From Rhynochetos jubatus (Eukaryota > Chordata > Aves > Eurypygiformes > Rhynochetidae): a stretch of 64,000 bases of DNA. The notes beneath the pieces are model-generated. The model had not been told where the DNA came from and did not search any database. It saw only the letters and a program-made list of their open reading frames with translations. Both the position numbers and the translations under genes were made by a program. This document shows, piece by piece, positions 34,020 through 47,000 of this stretch; the stretch's first letter is position 1, and each line of letters begins with the position of its first letter. The stretch is from contig CM050666.1 of assembly GCA_027574665.1 (NCBI GenBank), positions 5,642,001-5,706,000 of the forward strand, in the 5' to 3' direction.

Positions 34020-37000
34020 AGTAAATGAGCCAACAGAAGCTCTTACAGATAAACATAGCCTAACTGAGCCACTTTCTTCAGATATGAGTTGGTGTAGAGG
34101 CTACTCTGAAACCAAAACGATGTGTTGCTGTCTTGCGGAACTTGGCTCTCTGATTTTTCTTTCCCCTGAATTCCCACGTGCAGATTAAGCCGGGGTCCTG
34201 TTTTACAGTAAGATATATCTGCTCATGTTGCCATGTACTGAGCTACCCTTTTTCTACGTGTCATTATGTTTAGCAGCCTAGAGCAGCAGAATCAGAGATG
34301 TCTTCTGCATAGCACTTGTCTCCCTAATGAGGGAGGCAGTGAAAAACATTTTCCAGTGCATCCATCACTCAGCATCCGTGGCGCTGAGGCGAGGGGACAG
34401 GCATCCTGGAGCAACCTTAGATAATCCGTGCCTGCTGCCTGGCTCCAGTGGGGCAGGAGCAACGTGTGCAAGGGAGGAGGGGTGCTGCAGTGGAGCTGCT
34501 CAGTGGGGTATGGCTGGAGCTCCCCTTGGTAGCTGCAGGGTCTCGGCTTGTACCAGGTGTCAGCTTGGTGCAAAGAGTATGTCAGTCACTGCCTAGTTGG
34601 GGCACAAAGGCCTCAACTCTTTGCCTGACCCACTCTGACAGAGACCCCCCCGCCCATCCATTCTTGCCTAGATCCAGTTTTAGCTGCAGCGTCCCGCTGC
34701 CCCGCACAGTAAGTGAAAGCCCCTCAAATGCAGAGCAGGGTGCCGTGTGTGAGTGCAGATTTCGGTGGGGAGAATCAGCAGCAACTCTTTGTATTTCTGC
34801 TGTGCTGACTGGGGCGCTCACAAAGACCAATAAGTGCAAACAGATTTCCAGACGCAGTGGCTTGTTATAGATTGAAGAAGACAAAAAGCACTGGAAGCAT
34901 CTGACCCATTTTGGGAAGCTTGCTGGGGATTTTGGCTTTTAGCTTGTTCAATTTTTTTTTTTCCTAAAGATGTGCTTGTACCTGTGTCAAAGAGACTAAA
35001 TATTTGTCATTTTTCCTAACTATTCGCACCATGAAGGCAGAAGCAAACCAAAAAATACTTTCCTCCATTTGCTTGGCTGATTCCACCAGTTGCCCTGAGG
35101 GTATGGAAGCTCGAGCTGGCACTTGAGATGACTTGTGCCTGCTGCTGGTTGGTCCCAAGGTAAAGCTTCTGGTGATGCACGTAGCAACCTTCTTGCAGTG
35201 CTTGATGGCATCTGCCAGTGAGATGATTTGGGGGCAGTTGCCCCAGGGCATGTCCCTCAGGCCACCTCAGTAAAATTCCATAGTGCTCATGCTGGAACTC
35301 AAGCAGTTGTTGCTATGTGACCTTCTCTGTCCCTGTTTCATACCTGTGATGCTTAAAAGATCATGTTTATCCTGCTGTAACATTAGTGACTTAATTAGAG
35401 CTGAATTTGGTCCTACTGCCTCTGAACATGAGCAGCTTCCATCAAGTCATCTAAAGGATCAGATCTGGTTTCTTCTCTCTCTCAGTGCTGGTGGCATCTG
35501 GTTTCATTTTCCATCTTTCCTAAGGGAGCTCACTTTTCCCCACATTTCAGCATATGCCTGGTGTGTGTCAGCACCCCGGCCTGCCTGTGTCTCCATGCCA
35601 AGCCAAGCAGCACTCTTCCAGCCAGCAAGGTACTAGGTGGTGTAGAGACAGAACGGGAGATGCATCAAGAATTGGTGGGGGGGCTGTGCCTAGCTTCAAA
35701 CTAGTACCTGCTTATAGGGCAGGAAACTAAGCTGGTGCCAGTTAAGTGTGGGTTTTTTTCCTCTGCGTGGGATGTGTAGAGGTAGGAAGATTTTGGTCCT
35801 GTAGTGTCACAGGCACCAGTGGTCTTGCACAGCATGGCTTCTCTTTGTTGATACCGTAACAGGCACCCAAGTGATTTGTCAGCGTAAATACCAGTGTGGG
35901 TCACTGCTGATGAAACAGCAGGGCTAGCAGAGGACACGGCACTCCCAGCATTGTGACTTAGTGCCCTGCACTGTCTGCATGACATCCCCATTTATTTCTA
36001 AATATGCTGACATGGGCAATCTTCTACATGTGATGGTTTGTCTCCAGGAGATGGATTGACTGTTCTAACTTGTTCTCTTTTCTTTCCCTGCCCCATCCTC
36101 AACCCCTTGGCCAAAAAATCCCCTCCCTCAGCTTTGTTTGTGGCACACAGAGGGGCAGCTATTTAAGCAATTATTATGAAGTTCTTTTCTGTAAGATATA
36201 GGGTTTTAAAAAAAGTAAGATGATGACAGTGTTTTTTTGGACTCCCCTAAAACATAGTCAACTTCAGCTCTCACCATTTGCGTGTATATTGCTACATAGA
36301 TAAACCTACAGCTTGAGGAAGCATACATACTCTCCTATTTCTCTGTTCTTGTAAAGTTACCAGCTATTGTAAGCCCAACATCTGTGAGTCAGGTCACAGA
36401 CATTAACAAAATCATTTCAAAATCATTCTCTTTAATTTAGTTAAATTATACTGAGCTCTTTTATTTTTGGGACCTGCAGGGTGCAGGTGTTTCTCTGTAA
36501 GCATGGGGGCAAGCAACTTCATGAGTCTTTTAATAGTCTCTTAGTATCAGAGACTGCTGGTGTCATCTTATACTGAAGCTCATTTTTCAATAAAAATGCA
36601 GCCATTTATAACATAGATACAGAGCTCCTGCTCCCATTCACGTTCCCTCCTACGCTACCCTGTATTCTCCAACAGAAAGATACCACAGTGACACACAGAA
36701 ATTTGAAGGACACGTACTAAATCTCAAGTTTAGTTCCACAGTCTTTCACACGTTATGGCTTCATAGAGGAGGTGATGTTTAGAGGGCAGGGTGTAAGTAA
36801 CTTTAGGTTAAGTAATGGACGTAAGGACTTCATATCCAGGCAGACTGTCTTTCTGGCTGTCAGTGCCGTGAAACCGTGTCACCTATATCCAGTCTGATGT
36901 TTTCTTTATTATTATTATTCATAAGGTCCCATGCCGAACAGCAATCAAACTCTTCAGGCTGTGCCGTCTTGGGGATTATCACCCTTGCGGGGTGGTTAAA

Positions 37001-39020
37001 GTCACTTCGCCTGGAATCTGCTGCCTCTGAAAAGTGCCCAGGGCTAATCACTGTGAAATGCAACACCCGTCATGTCTTCTTGTTCAAGTGTGTGCGGCAG
37101 GCCTGACGTTCCCTAAAAGCCTTAACAGCTGTTATTACATGGTAATCCTTGCACATCAGGCTTCCAAATAAGAAACTGGTGGAGCCCAGCAAGGTATGGC
37201 TCAGCCTTAGTTTGCATAATTCCCAGAATGCAAGGCAACTTGCTCTCTCTTCTGAAATCATTAATAAGCAATAAGAATATTATATAAGCTGGCATCTTTT
37301 TTTAAACCATGATAATTTCAAATGCTATTATAATTAGGACGAAGATGAGAGTTTGAGCTGGGGGAGGGAACAGATAAAGGATTAAGCTGATCTCCACCAT
37401 GACGTTAGAAGGTGGCTTTGTCTGTTATATCCGAGTTTGGACAATAATGGATACACTTTAGGCACATGAAGAGGAAAATAGACAATTTATTTAAAAGTAC
37501 TAATCCTTTTCATCCTGAAACATTCTCTCTTGCCATAAATAAGATCACAGCTTTCCAGTCCACTTATATTCTGACTAACTGACCCTGCATAAAAGCCTGA
37601 AAAGCAGTATCTATTTGTGTGGTATCCTGATGACTGTCAACTCCATAGCAGGTCAGATAAAGCTGACAAGAATGTTGTTACTGAGAATATCTTTGTTTAA
37701 GCCAGATGATTGCTAGCTGATTGTGACTACAGTGCTATCACGTCACAAGAGACGTGCCCTCTTGGGTAGCGGGTCCCAAGCCATGGTAGATCAGATGTGA
37801 TATTTTCATCAAGAAAAGTTTAGTGTCCGGATTGAGCAGGCAGGATTTGCTGGAGAAGGAAAAGCAGGTGAAAGTATGGTTTATAGATGTAACTAATAGT
37901 GCCGCTTTCTTTGGAACAGGGAAGATTTTAAAAGTCACTTGTCAAAATCATTTTCCCTCTAACGCTGCAGCAGCCCTCAGATATGAGCATGTTCCTGATG
38001 TTCCCCCTCACTCACATGCACGAACACGGGGAGGCAGGCGGGAGGAGGCAGCTGCACTGACACACTATGGGGTTTGCAAGAACACGATGGCAATTTAGCA
38101 GAATGATTAAAAGATTGCAAACATTTATTAATAGCTTTGCTGCTGCAGCAGCTCTGCCAGAGAAGCCTTGCTTCCTCAGGGATCCTCTTACCTCCTGCCC
38201 GTTCCCTTCCCAAGCTCTAGAAATTGAAAAGTCAGGTTTGGACTCTGTTTCAGTTTAAACTGTGGCTACGCACAGTGCTGCAGGCCATTTTATCTCACTA
38301 CCTGGGGGGAGGATGGGGGGAAACTGGTGTGTGAGAAAGAAACAAGAGAAGGTACACGGAGCAAAAAGAACGGGTTTTTTTCCTTTCAGCTATTGCTTGG
38401 CCTTCCTTTTCTTCCCTGTGCTCCTCTTCCTTTCTCTTACTGCTCTTCTTCACCCACTCCTTTTCCTCCCTTGGGACAGAGCGACTTTTTGTTCAGTGCA
38501 TTGGCACCAGATTCAGATGTTGGTCTACAGTGTCTTTTTGATACTGCATAACAAAATCTGTGAGAGAGAGGTATAAAAGCAGTATTGGAGATCTGCTGAA
38601 AGTTCTGCAGAGCAATCGGATTTCCTAACACAAGCACAGTAGTTCTTTTGTGATTCTCCTGACTGTGTCATTGTCTCTTCAGATTTTTTGACCTTAGCAT
38701 TGGGGAAAGGGAGGAGGTGAAAGGTCAATACCAAAAAAATCCCCCAACCCAACCCACAAAAGGAAAAAAAGAAAGGAAACGACAATTGGCTGAACAAGAA
38801 ATCACCTTATACTTCATTGCTGATCCTGCTGAACAGCAGTAAACACTGTAAATGAGATGGGCAATTCGGATGTTTGAGTGCACAGTATCTGAGACATTTT
38901 TATCCCCACAGCTGATGGTGACTGACTGATACAAGTTTGCAACAGGAGGGTATTTATCCTATGCATATGGTGACCTCCTCCATATTCCTATCCACAGTGG
39001 AATAATCAATTTCTTTCACC
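34020..39020. other. Intergenic, no gene seen
   Basis: AT-rich spacer with short open frames only. No splice-linked coding exons, RNA gene or young transposon recognised. Confidence 0.5.
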
Positions 39021-39022
39021 CC

Positions 39023-39042
39023 TTTTTTTTTTTTTTTTTTTT
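39023..39042 (+). repeat. Poly-T run of 20
   Basis: Uninterrupted T run flanked by CACCC and AACTGGG. There is no obvious retroposed sequence next to it. Confidence 0.9.
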
Positions 39043-42000
39043 AACTGGGTCCTAAAAGAAACCTAAATGTCTGGACAACCTAAAAAGAGTAATTTTTTTC
39101 TGCTAAGCAGTGATGACAGCAGATACGAATGTTTGTGTCCCTGGCGTTATCTCAAATTCTACTTATGACTGGGTAGCATGACAGCACACCTCAAACATGG
39201 CTTTTCCCGTACAGCAGAGCCAAGTGATTTCATGTGCCATTGGGCATCAGCAGCTGACTACCTGTGCTTGACTTTTAGTTCCATCAGGAGAATTTTTCTT
39301 CTATTCATGCACACAATTTAATCATGCCACTTGGAAATTTAAGAAAAATCTCATTGCATAATCACTACATCTCTGCTTCATGCAGTAGAATCAGCAGAAG
39401 GGAAATGAGATGGATACAGTGGATCAGAAAGGAGAAAAAATATCATGGTGGAAGGATGCAGGAAAGAAAATAGAGTTGAATTATGAGTTCTGCATTATTT
39501 TGACCTCGATCTGCTTTGGGTTGATTTGGCTTTTTTGAACTGTTTCCCCTATTCCTTGAAGTTTTCAGTTAAAATACTTTCTTTGTCAGTTTTCAAGTGT
39601 GGTGTCCAATTTGGAACTTGACTAGCATGAATTTTGTCTATTACAAGGAGATGTTGCTTATGAAAAACATCTGATGATCTCTGTTCACTCTGTATGCCAT
39701 GGTCTTTATGGGATGACCTGGGAAACTACACAGCCTGAGAGATAAGTCTGTGCCCCACAGAAAAAACACTTTGCCTTCAGATGTTTAAGGGAAGTCTGTA
39801 TAAATTTCTGGAGAGCTTGGCAGGCAGCCTCTAGGGCCTTAAAAAGGCCTGCTTTTCTAGGGAATGAGTATAATACTTTGAATAATCCTAGTCTAAAAGA
39901 TAGAGAATCCACATGCAATTGTAGTTGATACCATGGATGCATTTGGGCTAATTGCTTCTTCACTTCTTGCCTTTAGGAGTTGGAATTCCCCGTGTCGAAG
40001 TAGCCAAAGAATGCTGTAGATGAAGATGAAACCAACCTGGATGTTGGAGAGATACCTGGTCTCAGGTGAGAAAGGATATAGATAGGATCCTACAAAACCA
40101 GTTCAACAGAAGGAACTACGTTCAGAGATACTTCCTGTCTCATTTCTTGTTTGGTGATTGCAAGTGTCAGGCCCTTCCAGGTAGTAGCAGCTATATATCT
40201 GCAGCTGCTCTGCCAAGGTTCTCATCCTTTCCTGGCAGTAGCTATTTCATTTGCACTGGCTTCAGTATCTTTAATTTCCAAGTTTGCTGCGTGTTGTAAC
40301 AAGACAATGCCTTGCAGTCTTGGGACAATTAGGACACATGTTAGTGGAATTGTTTTGGGCTGTGGGTTTTTATTTTTTTTCCCCAAGTCTTGAAAGGCTA
40401 TTTTGGGATGTGTTGGCCTTTACAAATATTTAAAGCAAGAAATTGCATTTCTCCTGCTCCTATCAGAACCTCAACCCTCACTAAGGCTCTTGCGTCCCAT
40501 ATACCTCAATTTGTTTTTGCTAACTCTTTTCTTGCTCATTAATAAAAATACGTATTGTATTTCTTAAGTATGGGAACCACCATCCTCTCTGGTGTGGAGT
40601 AGTCAGGGTGTAACCTTTGCTGTTGGCATTCCCTCCCATTATTATGACAGATGCTCCCTTCAGGTACACTGTCTATATCTCTTGAAGTAATTGGAATTGC
40701 ATCTTGGCAAATGAAAAAAAATTGTTTTCTTATGTATTGAGATATCTCTCTGTGTCCTGTATCTTGTACTGGCTACTATGTCTGCATCCAAGTGGCAAGT
40801 AACAGGACTCCAGCTTTGGTTAAAGTAACCTGCATTGAGATTTAAATACAACAAAGGACCAAAGTGTTAAGTTTCTGAATTGGTAAATAAATTTATTAGT
40901 GAGACTAAAAATCCTAGAGTGGTAAGAAATTAATGCAATTCCAAGCTTTCACCTGGTCTGTCTTTGTCCTGTCATTAAAGGAAAACAGGGGGTTGACATT
41001 GTTACCAAGGGACTGACCTTGGTGATTTCCTTAGCCATCCTAGGACACAGGGGCTGGAAACAGCACTCAGGAACACTCCAGATACATTCTTGAGACACAA
41101 TTAGTCTGCAGTTGTACAACCTTTGTAAAGCTTGGATTCCACAGAGAGGCTAAGAACATAGCCATCAGTAGCGGTGTGGTTAGATCTTTTGCGACTGCAA
41201 AATTTAGAGATGAGAGAAGAGGTGACGAGCCTGTCCCTTCTGCACAGTGAGGGGTAAGGGGGTGAGGATCTTCTGTTGTTACTCACTGATACAAGAACAT
41301 TGCAAGAGAAAACAGATACTCTTCTTCGTATTCTTGTTAGGAAACAGAGAAGGGGTAATAATGAGGAAAGGGACGAGAGGTTAGAGGTGATAGCAGAAAG
41401 AAGAATTGTCCTTTCTGAGTGCCAGGTACTAGTAAATAACTTTAGTGATGAGAAGGTGATAGAAAGCAGGACAGGGGTATTTTCAAGGTTTGGCTTCTTC
41501 TATGCAGTAAGACCCTTCTGTTTAGGGGAAAAAAAATCATCACAGATAAAATATTCCTAGACAACATGCATATAGACATTATGAGGCTGCACATGATGAA
41601 CTTACAAAATTCTGAAGTATGTCAGGTTTAAACCTCTATCAGAACAAAGTCATCAGCTTTTAACAGAATGTACTTTGTTGATTTGATGATGAATTAAAAA
41701 CTGGAGGGCAAATGAAAAGGCAGCTCATGTAAAGCTGCATCATCCTCTGGCTCCATTGAGACAACACTGTCTATCACCTTTGGTGGCTGCAAAAAACCTG
41801 TCAGGCTTTGTCATTATTTTGCATCACAGCTTGACCCAAAAGCAAACACCCTCTGCCATCACACAGCCCAGTGCTGGGGATTACTTGCAGAACTACAGTG
41901 GCCATGTAGCTGGGGAATAGTGCTCCTGTCAGCATTTCTGAACGCTGACAAACTGATGGAACTGAAATGTGTCACTCTGTTTAGTCTGTTTGTGTGGGTC

Positions 42001-43960
42001 TCCATCACCCATACCCATTTTCAGTTCCAGTAATAGCTACGTGTACATTTTATTTTTCAAGGTTCTACTTGCAAAGGTTTGGCTTCAATGGAACTGTATG
42101 ATATTCTGACTGCCTGTCCTGTTGTCCTTGCTCACTGTGTCTTGAGCTTGCTTTGTCGCACAATACTTGAGTGAGCCATGGGTCACAGCCATTAAACTTA
42201 GTTTATAGAAAACAGACCAGAGTGGCTTTGATCACATTATCTTAAATTCTCCATTTGAAAGAAATGTGTCACTAGGAGATTTCCTTACTTCCTATCTCCA
42301 AATATTCCTTTTTTTTATAACAGTAATACTGGCTTCCAGACCCTGCAACGAGGTTCCTATTTGGCATCCACACCGTATTATCCCCCCATCTGTTATTCTT
42401 TTCCTTCCTTTTAACTCACCCTTGGTTTAAATTATTTCCCCTACCGTAAGTACTCACTCCCAACCCCTCCAATCTCTGCTAATCGCAGAAAATTTGGTAT
42501 GTTTATCGTGGCTAGGACTTGTGCTTTACTTACTTACATAGGTGTTTATCTTAAAGCTCATGAAACATCTATCTTTAATGTCTTAGGTTTGAGAAAGAAC
42601 ATGTTTCAGGAGAGCTCCGTTTGCCTCTGAGTAAAGCCCACATGAACAAAGCAAACAATCACTGGAATTCCTTTACTCTGGGCACCTGACATCCTATGCA
42701 AGTTCAGGAAATCACACAGGGGAACACCGCTTTCCTGCAGCAGGATTAGAAGCAATACAGCTGTCTATCAATCAGCTCTGTGCCTTGTCTTGTTTAGAGG
42801 ATGGTGCAGGTCCTGGGTGAATTTCTCTCACAATGGAATAAGCAAAGCCAAGTCTGACTTTTCTTGTTCAAATTCTCAACTTTCTACCTCATAGGAACTA
42901 CAGAGGTGTGCCGAGTGTCACACCTCACCTAGAGGGGCAGCTTTGTCAGCTCATCCACTTGTTGCTGTGTCTGTTCACTGAACAATGTCACCAGGTCTTG
43001 GTGCAGAGAAGTTCTTTGTAAGTGGAATGAGAGGTTCACTTTCAGGGATGTGCTCAATCATTTCCATAACTAACCAATTAATGGGTTAGAAGCTCCAGCT
43101 GAAAACCAGGCTGGCATGGATAATGGTGTGGACAGGGGGATAAAGTCCCAGTGTCAGTTTCTAGGTGCACTTGATGGATTTTACATTATGCTTATCCACA
43201 AAGTGATGTGGCTTTCGGGTGCTTATGAGTAATGAGTAGAGCTGGTTTGTTTAGTGTCCCTGTCCCCCAAGGCCACTGCCCTTTGAGAGGGAACAGCGTG
43301 TACCACTGCTTTTGGCAGCCATGCTCCCAACCTGACGCAGTCGGTTTGGGGGGGCCACGGAGCCGGCAGAGATGACTCATTCCGCCTCAGTGGCTCATTG
43401 AGGAGCTGCAGGGAGAAGCTATTTATAACCAGACCTTTCAGGTTCAGTGCAGCAGCATCTTCAGCAGGAGGAGGGGGACAGAATGGGGATGGCACATAAG
43501 ACTCTTCAGATACAGATCAACCGCCACCCCAATATTGTAGCCACGAGCTGACTTCAGCCAGCCCTTTTTCCCAAGCCTTTTGCTTAGCTGTCTGGGTGCT
43601 CTGGTCCTGGTGCAAGATTCTGCTGATACCTCATCAGCTCCTCCAAGAGCAGAGAGACAACTGTGAATATCATCAGTGTGAACAAAACACAAACTCTTTC
43701 TACTGCACCTGCTAAGCTGGCTCTTGCTGATTCTTTCTGACCTGTGGCCATAGCGTTATCACCTTAATTTGTGTCTGTCCATTTTTATCCTTGGCTTGCC
43801 ATTAAGATGAGCTCTTTTCATGGGTGTTTTCAAACAGTCTTTATGCTGCCAGAAAATACCATGTAAACCTCCTGAGCTTTCTCTTATATACAATCTAACA
43901 CTATAATTTATAAAACTGTAGTTGTTTTTCTGATCTTTCTATGGACTCTTTTCATCTTTA
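39043..43960. other. Intergenic, no gene seen
   Basis: Spacer without recognisable coding sequence. It contains a compact group of factor-binding words at 43,373-43,428, listed separately. Confidence 0.5.
43373..43428. promoter_or_regulatory. Possible enhancer core: AP-1 and MEF2 consensus sites
   Basis: TGACTCA (43,373-43,379, AP-1 consensus) and CTATTTATAA (43,419-43,428, MEF2 consensus) lie 40 bp apart in a locally GC-richer stretch. Single motifs occur by chance at this scale, so this is tentative. Confidence 0.3.
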
Positions 43961-43961
43961 G

Positions 43962-44060
43962 GTGCTTCCATGCCTCCATATGTGAAACAGAGACAATGAT
44001 ACCCCCTGACTTAAGCACAGTGTTATCCATAGCTATGAAACACCACCTAAGTGGTAGTGT
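43962..44060 (-). mobile_element. Possible MIR-like SINE relic (minus)
   Basis: ATGCCTCCATATGTGAAACA then GAGACAATGATACCCCCTGA and TTAAGCACAGTGTTA resembles the reverse MIR order (CCTCA...TGTAAAATGGGGAC AATAATACC ... AAGCAC). It is strongly decayed. Confidence 0.4.
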
Positions 44061-47000
44061 TATTACCAGAGAGAGTCAAGGAACAATAGGAAAGCATATT
44101 ACACAACAGTAGAGGACAGCATGTATTAAAGAAAATATTTACTATGAACACATATGTCTTTGTATCTAGGTAACTGTGGCCTTTATCTTGAAGCATATTA
44201 GCATACATTAAAATTACTGAATTTTATGTTAAACTAAACTTCTTCAAGTTGTCTTTTCTCTTAACTGGCTTCTGAATTCAAAGCCACATGGCACTAGGGA
44301 TCCTATTGCATGAATGCTTACCTTGTTCTACCTCTGTCCTATTCTTAACCCAATTTGCATGTCTGGAACTGGACTGCGGTTTGATGGCTCCTTGTCATTC
44401 TGTAGGCTTCTTCCCACAGCTTAAATGCTGCATATTTGGCTCTTCATCTTCTATTTTTCTTCTCTCTACTTCTTTCTTCCTACTGCTTCTCCACTAAATA
44501 GACAGTTGACTCCACAGTATACAGCTGATGAACAGTTTGATGAGTATGAAGTCTCAGCACATTGTTAAGGCTGTCTGGTAGATCCATAGGAATTTTTGGT
44601 GTTCTGTCTTTTGGCTATCCTGCATCACCGTGCTATGGACTTGGAGGTATACTGGCCTTTTTTACAGTGGGTTGTGTTTATTGTCTTCATCCAGAAGCTG
44701 TACTATAAATAATTCTTGCCTTCAGTTCTGGCAACCAACTGAAGAGGACGTCTACTCTGCATAAAACCAAACAGCGCTGTGGTGATAATTTCTTTCTTGA
44801 AGCGCAGTTGCGAGGCTGCAGAGCCGTGTGAATGTGAGATGTACCGTATATGCTTCAGCTCATACTCTGACTGGAGGTGGCCTCTGCACAGTAGCCCCAA
44901 CTCTCCCTAGCTGCCACAGCATTTTCCTGAATCTCAGTTTCGCTTTGGAAAAAGCAGACCTCCAGCAGTTAGGGTTGCAAATAAGCCTCTGAAACATCAA
45001 CAAATTGTGGCTGGCACAGAGATATTTGTATTGGTATTGAGAGAAAGAGACCGTATTTCAGGGGCATGGAGTGTCGTGTTTATTTTTTTTTTGAGTGGTA
45101 AACTAGGATGTGTAGTGATCATAACGCCAACTTTGCTCCTTGTCTGTTTCTTCAGCAAATTTTATGCAGTAGATGAAGTGGTTCTTAGAGCTGTTGGTTT
45201 ATCCTTTCAGCAGCTGCCTTGTCTTCCCTTTGGCGCCTTAGGCACCCGTGGGTACACAGTACACAGTGCAGCTAGCTCCCCTGTGTGCCTCACCACCTCC
45301 CCTCTGCCCGAGGCTTGTGACATTCTTGACCAGACCCCTGGAAGGGGATCCCAAGGATGGGCACCATGGCCAGAGAGCTCTCAAGGAGATGTGTCCAAGT
45401 TTGGCTTCGTGAACCCAGAACTGAGAGGGCCAGGAGGGAAAACCAAGAATGTGCATACATGTCAGAGACTGAAAGGATTTACCTCCCTGCATTTCCAATT
45501 GCTTGTTTTCTATCTGGGGAAAATCCCTTTTGACAGCCCAGGCGGTGAGCTTCTAATTCCTGTCTCCGGCTCATTTTTCACTTCAATCCCTCAGCGAATG
45601 GATTTTAATGCTTGATGGATTCAAACGAAATTATTTCCGTTCCTGTGGCTTTGCAAAAGCCTCTAGGGTGTGTGTGTGCGCGCAGGGGAGGAGGGATGGG
45701 GCTTGTTTTTGTTACACTCCAGTAAGCCTCCCCTCCAAGGGAAATGTATTTCATTTCTTCATTTAGGGCTCTCTTACTGATGATTCCTCCCATGCTGTCC
45801 TCCTGGCTCTTGGGTCACAGGAGGACCTGGAAAAGATTTGCTGTTCTAAGGGGTACAGGATGCACTGTTCCAGATCAATGTTTCTGCTGCAAGTGGGGAT
45901 TCATATAATAGGATTGGACTGTGGTTTCAGGAGTAGCCCTGGATTGGGGGAATAACTGTGGGAAAACTTTCATATTGCCCAGCTCTAGTTGGGAGTGAGA
46001 CACCACCACAGGCTGAGAGATGGGGTTAGCAACTGAAGCGTTGTCTGGCTAATCAGCAGTCTTTACCATAGACACCTCGTTGGAGCGTGTGTACAGTTCA
46101 CCATACTGCTATTGTAATGGACAAGTATTGCTTTTTATTACAATTTCCAGCCACTCCTGCCAGCAGAAATCACTGTAGGGAGCTGTGCAAGGGCTCTGCT
46201 TGCATAATATTCAGTGATCAGATTTTCAGCTGCTCAGCCACCATGTGTTTCTGCTGGGCTTCTCCCATAGAGTTTCTGTGTCTGGGAGGCTAAACTATTT
46301 AAATGCCCGATATCTCACCCTTCTATCCAAGCCATATCTTCATCATAATAAAAATTAACAAAGCAGTTGCTCTATGATACGTGGCTCTAATAAATACTTA
46401 CAACCAGTATGCTGAAGATCCTCATTCTCTGAAGGATTTAGTGTGTTGCATGAGGTTGATGACGTCTCTCAATGTGTAAAACTACTGCTGTTGGGGTGTG
46501 CTAAACCCACTTGGTGATACCATATCTAGAGTAAGTTGTTTCAACTTATAACTGCGACCAAGCTGTCCCTTCCTCAGGCAAGGTAAAAATCTTGTTCCTG
46601 GAGCTGTAAATGTATTGTGTGTTCCTCCTCAGCATAGGCTTGTCTTCTAGGACAACATCCTATCTCCACAGCCTCCCATGAATACTTGTTTAGAGCTACT
46701 GATTTTCATCAATGTGTATTGTGTCATGCTGATAAAGCTGGTGGATCCGGGGACTACAAGGTGTAGCTTGCAAGTTTGTTCCATTTTATCTATGTCTTTA
46801 TATTATTGCAAAATGCCAGGTCCTCTAACTTCAGTTATTTTCAGTGTAAGTATTCCAGTTCTTTGTGTTGTTAAATACATTGTCTACAGGCGAGAAGCCA
46901 TATTTTATTAGTGTGGTCTTCTAATATGTTGCGTCAGACACTATTAGTTTGGATTATAAATACTCAATATTATACATAAAGCATACGTTGAAGTTTTAGT

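Noticed and set aside
45007..45615. 202-codon open frame in the gene desert
   Set aside because: No recognisable domain, no splice context and no CpG promoter. A length like this is expected occasionally in 30 kb.
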